A stretch of 64,000 nucleotides of DNA, from the NCBI RefSeq assembly GCF_023195695.1, contig NZ_JALPQG010000003.1:248001-312000 (forward strand). Direction: 5' to 3'. Below are positions 1 to 8,668 of the stretch, piece after piece (positions within the stretch are counted from its first letter, which is position 1; each line of letters starts with the position of its first letter). This stretch comes from Aliiroseovarius sp. S1339. GTDB lineage: Bacteria > Pseudomonadota > Alphaproteobacteria > Rhodobacterales > Rhodobacteraceae. The notes below the pieces were generated by a model. The model worked only from the letters and a program-made list of their open reading frames with translations. It was not told the origin of the DNA and did not search any database. The position numbers were made by a program, and so were the translations under genes.

Positions 1-1
1 G

Positions 2-2071
2 CAGACCATGCACCTGTTGCAATCTGCCTGTGACAGTGCGTCGTTTCAGATGTGGAAGCAGTATTCAGCGCGGATGCGGGCCAATCCTCCGATCCATTTG
101 CGCGATTTGCTGGACATCAAACCGTTGGGCAAGGAAGTCCCGATTGAAGAGGTCGAAAGCATTAACGCGATCCGCAAACGGTTCGTGACACCCGGCATGT
201 CGCTGGGCGCGTTGTCGCCCGAGGCGCATAAGACGCTGAATGTTGCGATGAACCGCATCGGCGCCAAGTCGGATTCGGGCGAGGGCGGCGAAGACCCCGC
301 ACACTTCCATCCGGAACCGAATGGTGACAACCCGTCAGCCAAGATCAAGCAGGTGGCGTCGGGCCGTTTCGGTGTGACCGCCGAATATCTGAACCAGTGT
401 GAAGAGTTGGAAATCAAGGTCGCCCAAGGTGCCAAACCCGGCGAGGGCGGGCAGTTGCCCGGCATGAAGGTCACGGACCTGATTGCGCGTCTGCGCCATT
501 CGACCAAGGGTGTAACTCTGATTTCACCGCCGCCGCACCACGATATCTATTCGATCGAGGATCTGGCCCAGTTGATCTATGACCTCAAGCAGATCAACCC
601 GCGCTGCAAGGTGACGGTGAAGCTGGTTGCGGCCTCGGGCGTTGGTACGATTGCCGCGGGTGTGGCGAAGGCCAAGGCCGACGTGATCCTGATTTCGGGC
701 CACAATGGTGGCACAGGCGCGTCGCCGGCGACCTCGATCAAATTCGCGGGACTGCCGTGGGAAATGGGTCTGACCGAAGCGCACCAAGTGTTGGCGATGA
801 ACAACCTGCGCGACCGTGTGACGTTGCGCACCGATGGTGGTCTGCGCACCGGTCGTGACATCGTCATGGCTGCGATGATGGGGGCTGAGGAATACGGCAT
901 CGGCACCGCCGCCCTGATCGCGATGGGCTGTATCATGGTGCGTCAGTGCCAGTCGAACACCTGCCCCGTGGGCGTCTGCACGCAGGATGAAGACCTACGC
1001 AAGAAGTTCACCGGCAGCGCGGACAAGGTGGTCAACCTGATCACCTTCTATGCGCAGGAAGTGCGCGAGATCCTCGCCTCGATCGGTGCGCGGTCGCTGG
1101 ATGAGGTGATCGGGCGTGCTGATCTGCTGAGCCAGGTCAGCCGTGGTTCGGCACATCTGGATGACCTTGACCTGAACCCGCTTCTGCTGGTCGTCGATGG
1201 CGCGGATAAGATTGTGTACAACCGCAATCGCGACCGGAATCCGGTGCCTGATACGCTGGATGCAGAAATCGTGCGCGACGCGCATCGCTTCCTTGAAGAT
1301 GGCGAGAAGATGCAGCTTTCCTATACGGTGCAGAATACGCACCGGACGGTCGGCACGCGCATTTCTAGCCATATCGTTAAACGGTTTGGCATGCGCAACA
1401 GCCTGCAACCTGACCACCTGACGGTGAAGCTGCAAGGCTCGGCCGGACAGTCTCTGGGGGCGTTCGCCGCTCCGGGCTTGAAGATCGAGGTGTCGGGCGA
1501 CGCCAACGATTATGTCGGCAAAGGCCTGTCTGGTGGCACGATTGTGGTGCGCCCGCCGCTGTCCAGCCCGTTAGTGGCCTGTGAAAATACGATCATCGGC
1601 AACACGGTGCTTTATGGTGCAACGGACGGCTACCTGTTTGCCGCTGGGCGTGCGGGCGAACGTTTCGCCGTGCGAAACTCTGGCGCGCATGTGGTGATCG
1701 AAGGCTGTGGCTCGAACGGGTGCGAGTATATGACCGGCGGTGTCGCGGTGATCCTTGGGTCCATCGGGTCCAACTTTGGCGCGGGTATGACGGGCGGCAT
1801 GGCCTATCTGTATGACCCCGATGGCGTTGCGCAGAAATACATGAACATGGAAAGCCTTGTGACCAACCCGGTCACAGTCGACCATTGGGAAGCCCAGCTA
1901 AAATCGCTGATCGAACGCCACGCCGAAGAAACCCGCAGCCTGTTGGCGACGGAAATCCTGCGGCATTGGGATCTTGAGAAAGGTAACTTCCTTCAGGTCT
2001 GCCCGATTGAGATGCTGGAAAGACTGCCCGCGCCGCTGAGCCATGAGGCGGACGCCATACTGGCAGAGTAA
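2..2071 (+). CDS. gltB: Glutamate synthase large subunit, C-terminal part (5' end outside the window)
   Basis: The frame is open from base 2, so this is the last ~690 residues of a protein that is usually about 1,500 residues; the N-terminal glutaminase domain lies outside the window. GltB with GltD makes two glutamates from glutamine and 2-oxoglutarate using NADPH. The visible part begins inside the FMN-binding synthase domain, with a glycine-rich stretch (SGHNGGTGASP). The cysteine cluster CQSNTCPVGVC, encoded near 947-981, is the typical 3Fe-4S ligand motif of this enzyme. The last ~200 residues form the GXGXG beta-helix domain (for example EGCGSNGCEYMTGG). A strong terminator follows 17 nt after the stop. 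Identity is secure from these motifs. Confidence 0.96.
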   Translation, partial: QTMHLLQSACDSASFQMWKQYSARMRANPPIHLRDLLDIKPLGKEVPIEEVESINAIRKRFVTPGMSLGALSPEAHKTLNVAMNRIGAKSDSGEGGEDPAHFHPEPNGDNPSAKIKQVASGRFGVTAEYLNQCEELEIKVAQGAKPGEGGQLPGMKVTDLIARLRHSTKGVTLISPPPHHDIYSIEDLAQLIYDLKQINPRCKVTVKLVAASGVGTIAAGVAKAKADVILISGHNGGTGASPATSIKFAGLPWEMGLTEAHQVLAMNNLRDRVTLRTDGGLRTGRDIVMAAMMGAEEYGIGTAALIAMGCIMVRQCQSNTCPVGVCTQDEDLRKKFTGSADKVVNLITFYAQEVREILASIGARSLDEVIGRADLLSQVSRGSAHLDDLDLNPLLLVVDGADKIVYNRNRDRNPVPDTLDAEIVRDAHRFLEDGEKMQLSYTVQNTHRTVGTRISSHIVKRFGMRNSLQPDHLTVKLQGSAGQSLGAFAAPGLKIEVSGDANDYVGKGLSGGTIVVRPPLSSPLVACENTIIGNTVLYGATDGYLFAAGRAGERFAVRNSGAHVVIEGCGSNGCEYMTGGVAVILGSIGSNFGAGMTGGMAYLYDPDGVAQKYMNMESLVTNPVTVDHWEAQLKSLIERHAEETRSLLATEILRHWDLEKGNFLQVCPIEMLERLPAPLSHEADAILAE

Positions 2072-2087
2072 CACCAGACAAAAGCAC

Positions 2088-2120
2088 AAGCGCCCGCCTC
2101 ATCGGTGGGCGCTTTGTTTT
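2088..2120 (+). terminator. Rho-independent terminator after gltB
   Basis: An 11-bp stem (2088-2098 with 2104-2114, one G-T wobble) with a 5-nt loop is followed by a T-rich run ending at 2120. It lies directly downstream of the gltB stop and before mtgA. Confidence 0.85.
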
Positions 2121-2179
2121 GCACCCATCGCCATCCCGCGCGCCTTGACCGGATCGCCGCATCATGGTCTGAAAGATGC

Positions 2180-2923
2180 GTGGCACGAGCAGCAAAAAAA
2201 AAGAAGCCAGCGGGCAAAAGAAAGGCGCAAAAGAAAAAGCGCCTAAAGCTTCATCCCATCGCGTGGATCAGGCTTTGGTTAAAGCGTGCGCTTCTGGCGG
2301 TCATTGCGTTCTTTGCGCTGGGCATTGTGGGCTATGCGTTCGTCAATCCCCCCACCACCCCCCACATTATTGGGGAAAAAATGCGTCTGGGTTGGGCTGA
2401 TCACCAATGGGTTGATCTGGACGAGGTCGCACCTGTTATGGCGCGCTCGGTCGTGGCGGCAGAGGATGCGAATTTTTGCCAGCACTGGGGCTTTGATATG
2501 CGCGCCATCCGGGCCGCGATTGACGCCGGCGGCGCGCGGGGGGCCTCGACGCTGACCCAGCAAGTCGTCAAGAACGTTTATCTTTGGCACGGGCGGTCCT
2601 GGCCGCGCAAGGTGTTGGAGGCCAGCTTCACGCCCTTTGTCGAACTGTTCTGGTCCAAACGACGTATCGTCGAGGTCTATTTGAACATTGCCGAATTTGA
2701 TGAAGGGGTGTTTGGCGTGGAGGCCGCGGCGCATCATTATTTCGGCGTTGGCCCGGATAAGCTAACAGCGGTGCAGGCCGCGCGTCTGGCGGCGTTACTG
2801 CCCAATCCCAAGGAGCGTTCGGCCTCTCGTCCATCGCCATTTGTGCGCAAACGCGCGCAATCGATCCTTGACGGGGCGGCTACGATCCGCGCGGATGGGC
2901 GTGCTTCTTGTTTCGAGGATTGA
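2180..2923 (+). CDS. mtgA: Monofunctional peptidoglycan glycosyltransferase (GT51)
   Basis: This enzyme polymerises lipid II into glycan strands at the periplasmic face of the inner membrane. The start chosen is GTG 2180, giving 247 residues. The N-terminus is very basic (many Lys/Arg in residues 5-25), followed by one membrane anchor at about 37-54. GT51 motifs are present: EDANFCQHWGFD with the probable catalytic Glu at about residue 95, then STLTQQVVKN near 125, and SKRRIVEVYLN further on. There is no transpeptidase domain, which separates it from bifunctional PBPs. The start is uncertain: an in-frame ATG at 2105 overlaps the gltB terminator, and an out-of-frame ATG at 2176 sits just before a run of nine A. 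Function is clear; the exact N-terminus is not. Confidence 0.9.
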   Translation: MARAAKKKKPAGKRKAQKKKRLKLHPIAWIRLWLKRALLAVIAFFALGIVGYAFVNPPTTPHIIGEKMRLGWADHQWVDLDEVAPVMARSVVAAEDANFCQHWGFDMRAIRAAIDAGGARGASTLTQQVVKNVYLWHGRSWPRKVLEASFTPFVELFWSKRRIVEVYLNIAEFDEGVFGVEAAAHHYFGVGPDKLTAVQAARLAALLPNPKERSASRPSPFVRKRAQSILDGAATIRADGRASCFED

Positions 2924-2977
2924 TCCCAAGGCGCAAAAGCGGCAATACGGGACAAAGAAAGAATTCTGATAAACGCC

Positions 2978-3643
2978 ATGAACCGACTTTTTCACGTCCC
3001 CCTGTCCCCGTTTTGCCGCAAGGTGCGCCTGTCGCTTGCCGAAAAGAAGATCGAGGTCGAACTGGTCGAGGAAAAGTATTGGGAGCGCAGCAAAGATTTT
3101 CTGCTTCGTAACCCGGCTGGCAAAGTGCCGATCCTGAAGATGGACGGCAAGCTGCTAAGTGAAAGCGGCCCGATCTGCGAATATATCGAAGAACGCCACC
3201 CAACGCCGGCCTTGCTGCCCACCGACCCCGAAGGTCGGTATGAAGTGCGCCGTCTGGTCAGTTGGTTTGACGACAAGTTCCATAACGAAGTCACCGCAAA
3301 CCTGCTTTACGAGCGGGTCAACAAAAAGGTGATGGGGGCGGGCTATCCAGAAAGTCGCAACATCAAGGCCGGGGCGAAGGCGATCAAGTATCACCTTGAC
3401 TATATGGATTGGTTGTTGGAACAGCGCCGCTGGCTTGCTGGCAATGCGATGACGCTTGCCGATTTTGCTGCGGCTGCCCATCTGTCGTCACTGGATTATA
3501 TCAATGACGTGGACTGGAACCGGAACGAGAACGTGCGCGAATGGTATGCCAAGATAAAATCACGCCCCGCGTTCCGGTCGATCCTTGCCGATCAGATCCC
3601 CGGCTTTCCGCAGCCTCCGCACTATTCGGACCTTGATTTTTGA
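2978..3643 (+). CDS. Glutathione S-transferase family protein
   Basis: This is a 221-residue cytosolic protein. An N-terminal thioredoxin-like fold carries the opening pattern [17 protein letters not shown] (about residues 5-21) and the cis-proline and glutathione-contact segment [10 protein letters not shown], followed by [12 protein letters not shown]. The alpha-helical C-terminal domain includes [23 protein letters not shown], typical of GSTs. The substrate cannot be read from sequence. Its TGA stop overlaps the TTG start of queG (TTGA), so the two genes are probably co-translated. The link to queuosine synthesis is positional only. Confidence 0.88.
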   Translation: MNRLFHVPLSPFCRKVRLSLAEKKIEVELVEEKYWERSKDFLLRNPAGKVPILKMDGKLLSESGPICEYIEERHPTPALLPTDPEGRYEVRRLVSWFDDKFHNEVTANLLYERVNKKVMGAGYPESRNIKAGAKAIKYHLDYMDWLLEQRRWLAGNAMTLADFAAAAHLSSLDYINDVDWNRNENVREWYAKIKSRPAFRSILADQIPGFPQPPHYSDLDF

Positions 3644-4680
3644 CCGCCGAGATACGGCAGGCCATCATCGACACAGCCCAGAACGAAGGGTTCGCGCAGC
3701 TCGGGTTCTGCCGCCCTGACTCTGTGCCCGAAATTGCAAACCGGCTGGAATCCTTTGTGGCACAAGGTCGCCACGGCGATATGGGATGGATGGGCGATCG
3801 GATGAACTGGCGGGGAAATCCTGCTGCTTTGTGGCCAGAGTCCCGCACCGTCATCATGCTGGCCGAACCCTATACGCCTGCGCATGATCCGATGCAGGTG
3901 GTGGGGATGCCCGACCGCGCGGCCATCAGCGTTTATGCGCAAAACCGCGACTACCACGATATCGTCAAAAAACGCCTGAAACGGGTGGGGCGATGGATGA
4001 TCGACAGTTTCGGTGGCGAGATCAAAGTGTTCGTAGATACCGCCCCGGTGATGGAAAAACCCCTTGCCGCGGCCGCCGGGCTGGGCTGGCAGGGCAAACA
4101 TACGAACCTTCTGTCACGAGAGCTTGGAAGCTGGTTTTTCCTTGGCGCGATCTTCACCACGCTTGAGTTGCCGACCGACCGACCGGCGGATGAGAATTGC
4201 GGGTCTTGCACCGCGTGTCTGGACGCCTGCCCGACAGACGCGTTCCCCGCGCCGTTCCAACTGGATGCGCGCCGATGCATTTCTTATCTGACAATCGAGC
4301 ATAAGGGCCCGGTCGACGAACCGCTCAGGTCGCAATTGGGCAATCACATTTACGGCTGCGATGATTGCCTGGCTGCCTGCCCTTGGAACAAGTTCGCAGT
4401 CGAGGCGTCCGAGATGCGGTATGCGGCACGCGCAGACCTCGTTGCCCCCCGGCTTGCCGAGTTGACTGGGTTCGACGATGCGGGCTTCCGGGCGCACTTT
4501 TCTGGCAATCCGATCAAACGCATCGGGTTGTCGCGGTTTTTGCGTAATGTGCTTTATGCCATCGGCAATTCGGATGATCCGGCATTACTGCCCCATGCGC
4601 AGGCGCATACAGAAAACGACGATGCAGTCGTGTCGGATGCCGCGCGCTGGGCTGTTGGAAAGCTGTCCAGCCGCGACTAG
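3640..4680 (+). CDS. queG: Epoxyqueuosine reductase
   Basis: QueG reduces epoxyqueuosine to queuosine at the wobble base of tRNAs with GUN anticodons, using cobalamin and two 4Fe-4S clusters. The 346-residue length fits the family. Two ferredoxin-like cysteine motifs are visible: [12 protein letters not shown] from about residue 187 and [10 protein letters not shown] from about 240. The N-terminal cobalamin-binding region is recognisable. The start is TTG 3640, overlapping the stop of the preceding GST by 4 nt; no better start exists nearby. The stop shares the palindrome CTAG (4677-4680) with the stop of the convergent gene. Confidence 0.94.
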   Translation: MTAEIRQAIIDTAQNEGFAQLGFCRPDSVPEIANRLESFVAQGRHGDMGWMGDRMNWRGNPAALWPESRTVIMLAEPYTPAHDPMQVVGMPDRAAISVYAQNRDYHDIVKKRLKRVGRWMIDSFGGEIKVFVDTAPVMEKPLAAAAGLGWQGKHTNLLSRELGSWFFLGAIFTTLELPTDRPADENCGSCTACLDACPTDAFPAPFQLDARRCISYLTIEHKGPVDEPLRSQLGNHIYGCDDCLAACPWNKFAVEASEMRYAARADLVAPRLAELTGFDDAGFRAHFSGNPIKRIGLSRFLRNVLYAIGNSDDPALLPHAQAHTENDDAVVSDAARWAVGKLSSRD

Positions 4681-5114
4681 TCGCTCGTCGGCGCGGACGG
4701 GCGGGCTGCGAGCATATAAAATGCTGCGATTGCGGCGTTTACGCCTTTGACAGCCCTAGCTTTCTTAAACGGTCCGATACGCGAGGCACCGACCTCATAG
4801 GTGACCGACGTGCCTTGGTTTGGCGCGTCAGTGACGATCGCATGTAAATCGACGTTTTTGATGTCAAACGCTTGAATCAGCGATTGCCTAAAGGTGTCGC
4901 TTGATTGGGCTTCAGTTATCCCGTCCCATCGGACATGTGCGATGATGTCGGCCCGCCTGCCTTCGTCCTGTTTGTCCCGGTCTGCCTTGGTGACGCCGAG
5001 GGGGCGAAACGTCGGGTCTTTGGTATACGAATACCACCCTAGCGCCGCCGCACCGGGAAGTGCGACCACACAGATGATCACCACCAACAAAATTACCCCG
5101 CGGCGTGCGAACAT
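4677..5114 (-). CDS. Membrane-anchored protein of unknown function
   Basis: This is a 145-residue protein that I do not recognise. It begins with a basic tip (MFARRG) and a hydrophobic segment at about residues 7-28 that can act as an uncleaved anchor or signal sequence, so the rest is probably periplasmic. The remainder is soluble, mixed alpha/beta, with no cysteine motif or obvious catalytic signature. It ends in a Pro/Ser-rich tail. It is convergent with queG, sharing a CTAG stop overlap, and is followed on the same strand by ilvE (head-to-tail, ilvE downstream in coordinates but upstream in transcription). Coding potential is supported by codon character and by the exact fit between its neighbours. 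Confidence 0.7.
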   Translation of the reverse strand: MFARRGVILLVVIICVVALPGAAALGWYSYTKDPTFRPLGVTKADRDKQDEGRRADIIAHVRWDGITEAQSSDTFRQSLIQAFDIKNVDLHAIVTDAPNQGTSVTYEVGASRIGPFKKARAVKGVNAAIAAFYMLAARPSAPTSD

Positions 5115-5179
5115 GCCCGGCTCCTACCCCGTTTTGTTGGCAGGATAGGGCGGGCACGTTCACGAAGTGTTAATGCGCG

Positions 5180-6046
5180 TTAGCTGCGCACCAGTTTTTC
5201 ATAGCTTTCCGCGATGTCGCGGGTCAGGGCGCCCACTTCGAAGGTGTGTTCGCCGATCTGGCCGACAGGGGTCACTTCAGCGGCGGAACCGGTCAGCCAG
5301 CATTGCTCAAAGCCTTCCAGTTCTTCCGGCATGATATGGCGTTCGTGCACCGTGACACCTTTCTCTTGCAACATACCAATAACCGTTTGGCGCGTCAGGC
5401 CGTTCAGGATCGCATCTGGCAGCGGCGTATGCACTTCACCGTCTTTCACGAAAAAGACGTTGGCACCGGTCGCTTCGGCCACATAGCCGCGATAGTCCAT
5501 GAACAGCGCGTCCGAGCAGCCTTTGGCTTCGGCAGCATGCTTTGACATGGTGCAGATCATGTAAAGACCGGCGGCCTTGGCGGCGGTCGGGATGGTTTCA
5601 GGCGACGGGCGCTTCCACTTCGCGATGTCCAGCTTGGCACCTTGCATCTTGGCGTCACCGTAATAGTCGCCCCAAGCCCAGGCCGCGACGGCCATCCGCA
5701 CCGGATTGCGCGCGGACGAGACTCCCATATCTTCGCCCGCCCCACGCCACGCCACGACACGCACATAGGCGTTGGTCAGGTTGTTTGCCTCAACCACGGC
5801 CTGCTTTGCGGCTTCGATTTCGTCAACGGTATAGGGGATCGGCATATCCATCATCTCGCCCGACTTCAAAAGCCGTTCAGAATGCTTGCGCGACAAGAAG
5901 ATCTTGCCGTCATACAAGCGCTCGCCTTCAAATACCGACGAGGCATAATGCAGCGCGTGGCTTAGGATGTGGATGTTTGCGTCACGCCATTCGACCAACT
6001 GGCCGTCCATCCAGATTTTACCGTCACGGTCATCATATCCGCTCAT
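5180..6046 (-). CDS. ilvE: Branched-chain amino acid aminotransferase
   Basis: This is a class IV PLP-dependent transaminase of 288 residues that interconverts Leu/Ile/Val and their 2-oxo acids. The PLP lysine region reads TAAKAAGLYM, followed by the family pattern GCSDALFMDYRGYVAEATGAN, where the Glu-Ala-Thr-Gly segment contacts the cofactor. The C-terminal ELEGFEQCWLTGSAAEVTPV is also typical. The start ATG at 6046 has an AAAGGA ribosome-binding site 8 nt upstream. It is divergent from the MarR-type gene at 6224, with a 177-nt shared AT-rich promoter region between them. D-amino-acid aminotransferase is the closest alternative, but the motifs and length favour IlvE. Confidence 0.93.
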   Translation of the reverse strand: MSGYDDRDGKIWMDGQLVEWRDANIHILSHALHYASSVFEGERLYDGKIFLSRKHSERLLKSGEMMDMPIPYTVDEIEAAKQAVVEANNLTNAYVRVVAWRGAGEDMGVSSARNPVRMAVAAWAWGDYYGDAKMQGAKLDIAKWKRPSPETIPTAAKAAGLYMICTMSKHAAEAKGCSDALFMDYRGYVAEATGANVFFVKDGEVHTPLPDAILNGLTRQTVIGMLQEKGVTVHERHIMPEELEGFEQCWLTGSAAEVTPVGQIGEHTFEVGALTRDIAESYEKLVRS

Positions 6047-6159
6047 GTCCCAGTCCTTTCCAGTTCGTCGCCCGCAGGCCTGTTTGCGAAAGTTGCGCAG
6101 ATTAGGTCCGGTTCGGATATAAAATTACGCAAAATCAGCATTTCGCTAACAATTGATTC

Positions 6160-6188
6160 TTGGAAAGTCAACAACACTGACATAAAAC
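6160..6188 (+). promoter_or_regulatory. Candidate sigma-70 promoter for the MarR/OmpR pair
   Basis: TTGGAA (6160-6165) and TAAAAC (6183-6188) are separated by 17 nt in an AT-rich stretch, 35 nt before the chosen ATG. Assigned by eye only. The 6047-6223 interval must also hold the ilvE promoter. Confidence 0.4.
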
Positions 6189-6223
6189 TAGTTCCTGTAA
6201 CATGAATTGTGATGAGGTCGGCA

Positions 6224-6730
6224 ATGGCGGACATGCAGACACCGGGCGGGCAATCGCTGCTATTTCTGACCGATGAACAGTTGCGCAAGGGCATCGAGGC
6301 GATGTTCTTTGCCTATCGCGGATTTACCGCCGACCCGGACCGCATCCTTGATCAATATCGGCTTGGCCGCGCGCATCATCGCGCGCTGCATTTTATCAGC
6401 CGGGCGCCGGGCACAACGGTGAACAATCTTCTGTCCATTTTGGGCGTGACCAAGCAGTCTCTAAACAGGGTTCTGCGCACATTGATCGACGACGGGTTGG
6501 TTGAAAGCCGTGTTGGCACGCGTGACAAGCGTGAGCGGCACTTGTTTTTGACGGAAAGCGGCGCTGCGCTTGAGCAGGAATTGTCCACTGCCCAACGCGA
6601 ACGTATGCGACAGGCCTATCGCGAGGCGGGGCCAGAGGCGGTGCAGGGTTTTCGCTCTGTGCTGGAAGCCATGATGGACCCCGAGTTGCGACGCCACTTT
6701 AACCGGGCAAAGGATGAACGTGATGAGTGA
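6224..6730 (+). CDS. petP: MarR-family transcriptional regulator, PetP-like
   Basis: This is a 168-residue winged-helix regulator. The central region contains the recognition-helix pattern NNLLSILGVTKQSLNRVLRTLIDDGLVE followed by the wing DKRERHLFLTESG, which is standard for MarR. ATG 6224 is chosen because GAGG lies 6 nt upstream; GTG 6209 and ATG 6212 are in frame but less well placed. It overlaps the following OmpR-type response regulator gene by 8 nt. A MarR protein directly before an OmpR regulator is the arrangement known as petP-petR in Rhodobacter capsulatus, where the pair sits next to the bc1 operon; the symbol is given on that basis and is an inference. The family assignment is firm. 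Confidence 0.75.
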   Translation: MADMQTPGGQSLLFLTDEQLRKGIEAMFFAYRGFTADPDRILDQYRLGRAHHRALHFISRAPGTTVNNLLSILGVTKQSLNRVLRTLIDDGLVESRVGTRDKRERHLFLTESGAALEQELSTAQRERMRQAYREAGPEAVQGFRSVLEAMMDPELRRHFNRAKDERDE

Positions 6731-7424
6731 TCTGGCCGAAGCGCATCTTCTTATCGTTGATGATGATGAACGCATTCGCAGACTATTGCAGAAATACCTG
6801 ATCCGGCAGGGGTTTTGGGTCAGTGCGGCGCGCGATGCAGCCCATGCGCGACGCCTGCTTGAGGGGTTGGATTTCGACATGATCGTCATGGATGTGATGA
6901 TGCCGGGCGAAGACGGGATCAGCCTGACCCGATCGCTGCGCGAGACTTTGGCGACGCCGATCCTGTTGCTGACGGCAAAAGGCGATACCGAGGATCGGAT
7001 CAAGGGGCTGGAAGCGGGCGCGGATGACTATTTGGCAAAACCGTTTGAGCCCAAAGAGCTGCTGTTGCGCATCAACGCCATTTTGCGCCGCATGCCGACG
7101 ACCACGGAAGAGGTCGCGCCGAAAGTGCTGAACCTGGGCGAAAAATACTATGACACGGAACGAGGCGAGTTGTGGCATGGCGAACAGCTTGTGCGTCTGA
7201 CCGCGACCGAAGCGCAACTGATGAAAATTTTTTCGACGACCCCCGGCGATGCGGTCAGTCGCACGTCGCTGGTCGAACAATTGGGTCGCGATCAGGGGCA
7301 AGCGCAGGAACGGGCGGTGGATGTGCAGATCACTCGGCTGCGCCGCAAGCTGGAAGCTGACCCCAAGCAGCCGCGTTATTTGCAGACGGTGCGGGGTGCG
7401 GGATACATGCTTGCGCCGGATTGA
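6723..7424 (+). CDS. petR: OmpR-family response regulator, PetR-like
   Basis: This is a 233-residue DNA-binding response regulator. The receiver domain has the acidic cluster VDDDER, the phosphoacceptor Asp in VMDVMMPGEDG, the Thr in LLLTAKGD and the Lys in DYLAKPFEPKELL. The C-terminal winged helix includes LTATEAQLMKIF and VDVQITRLRRKLE and ends at RGAGYML. ATG 6723 has AGGA 8 nt upstream; ATG 6714 is an alternative. No histidine kinase is adjacent, and the gene is coupled to a MarR-type partner, matching R. capsulatus PetPR, which is reported as required for growth. Here the bc1 operon is 16-17 kb away on the opposite strand. Confidence 0.8.
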   Translation: MSDLAEAHLLIVDDDERIRRLLQKYLIRQGFWVSAARDAAHARRLLEGLDFDMIVMDVMMPGEDGISLTRSLRETLATPILLLTAKGDTEDRIKGLEAGADDYLAKPFEPKELLLRINAILRRMPTTTEEVAPKVLNLGEKYYDTERGELWHGEQLVRLTATEAQLMKIFSTTPGDAVSRTSLVEQLGRDQGQAQERAVDVQITRLRRKLEADPKQPRYLQTVRGAGYMLAPD

Positions 7425-7493
7425 TTGTGAGGGCGCGATTGCCCGATCAGACATCGGCTTGTTGTGCCGTCCGTATTGTCCTAGCGTCGCGCC

Positions 7494-8429
7494 ATGACAA
7501 CTTTGCTATACACACACCCGGTCTGCCTTGAACATGTAACGCCGCCGGGCCACCCCGAACAAGTTGCGCGGCTGGAGGCTATCGAAGCCGCGCTGTCTGT
7601 GCCTGGCTTTGCCGCGCTTGATCGCCGGACTGCACCGATGGGAACGGTGGATCATGTGCGCCTTGGGCATTCGCGCCGATATTTTGAGAAACTTGATGAC
7701 GCCGCGCCGGTCGAAGGCTGGGCACAGCTGGATGGCGATACGTTCATGGCCCCCGGCTCGCTGGAGGCTGCGTTTCGCGCCATTGGGGCGAATGTGGCTG
7801 CAATAGACACTATTTTGGCAGGTGAGGCGCAAAATGCCTTCGTCGCCTGTCGTCCGCCCGGCCATCATGCCGAAAAGGCGACCCCGATGGGGTTCTGTCT
7901 GTTTTCCACCGTCGCCATCGCCGCGCGCCATGCGGCCGAGCATCATGGGCTTGACCGGATTGCTGTGCTGGATTTCGACGTACATCACGGGAACGGGACG
8001 CAGGACGTGCTGTGGCATGAATCGCGGGTGCGGTTTGTGTCGTCTCACCAGATGCCGCTTTATCCCGGTTCGGGCGGGCTGCACCAGAAGGGCGCGTTCG
8101 GGCAGATTTTCAACATGCCCTTGGAAGAGGCGACCGGCGGCGAGGTCATGCAAGAGGCGTGGGAGAATGCGTTTTCCGCTGTGTTAGAGCCTTATGAGCC
8201 GCAACTGGTGCTCGTATCGGCTGGGTTCGACGCCCATCGCCGTGACCCGCTGGCGGGGCTTCAATGGGAAACCGAGGACTTCGCGTGGATGGCGCATCGG
8301 ATTTGCGATCTGGCGGATAAATGCTGTGATGGCCGGGTGGTATCGTCGCTTGAGGGCGGTTATGATCTGCAGGCCCTCGGCGACAGTGTCGGGGCCTATG
8401 TAAACGTGATGATGGAGCGAGGCGCATGA
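7494..8429 (+). CDS. Histone deacetylase-family / acetoin-utilisation-type deacetylase
   Basis: This is a 311-residue zinc-dependent deacetylase of the arginase/HDAC fold. Visible signatures are RPPGHHA (double His of the charge relay), LDFDVHHGNGTQ (zinc ligands Asp and His), SAGFDAHRRDPL (third zinc-ligand Asp) and SLEGGYDL near the C-terminus. Bacterial members act on acetylated proteins or polyamines such as acetylpolyamines; the substrate cannot be chosen from sequence. Its TGA overlaps the ATG of xseB by 4 nt (ATGA), making it the first gene of a run with xseB, ispA and dxs. No clear ribosome-binding site is visible. Confidence 0.9.
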   Translation: MTTLLYTHPVCLEHVTPPGHPEQVARLEAIEAALSVPGFAALDRRTAPMGTVDHVRLGHSRRYFEKLDDAAPVEGWAQLDGDTFMAPGSLEAAFRAIGANVAAIDTILAGEAQNAFVACRPPGHHAEKATPMGFCLFSTVAIAARHAAEHHGLDRIAVLDFDVHHGNGTQDVLWHESRVRFVSSHQMPLYPGSGGLHQKGAFGQIFNMPLEEATGGEVMQEAWENAFSAVLEPYEPQLVLVSAGFDAHRRDPLAGLQWETEDFAWMAHRICDLADKCCDGRVVSSLEGGYDLQALGDSVGAYVNVMMERGA

Positions 8430-8668
8430 GCGATAAACCCGTAGGCGAGATGAGTTTTGAAGAGGCCATGCGTGCGCTGGAAGCCGTGGTCGGCCAGTTG
8501 GAGCGCGGCGACGTGGCGCTTGAGGATTCGATCAAGCTCTATGAACGTGGGGCCGAATTGAAGGCGCGCTGCGAGACGAAGTTGAAAGAGGCCGAAGAAA
8601 AGGTCGCTGCCATCACGCTTGATCCCAATGGAACCCCGATCGGGGCAACGCCCGTCGAAGGGCTGTAA
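8426..8668 (+). CDS. xseB: Exodeoxyribonuclease VII small subunit
   Basis: This is an 80-residue protein with the two-helix XseB pattern: MSFEEAMRALEAVVGQLERGDVAL and then SIKLYERGAELKARCETKLKEAEEKV. It forms the ExoVII complex with XseA, which degrades single-stranded DNA to acid-soluble oligonucleotides. XseA is not encoded in the window. The gene overlaps the deacetylase by 4 nt and stops immediately before the ispA start; an xseB-ispA-dxs order is common in proteobacteria. Confidence 0.94.
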   Translation: MSDKPVGEMSFEEAMRALEAVVGQLERGDVALEDSIKLYERGAELKARCETKLKEAEEKVAAITLDPNGTPIGATPVEGL

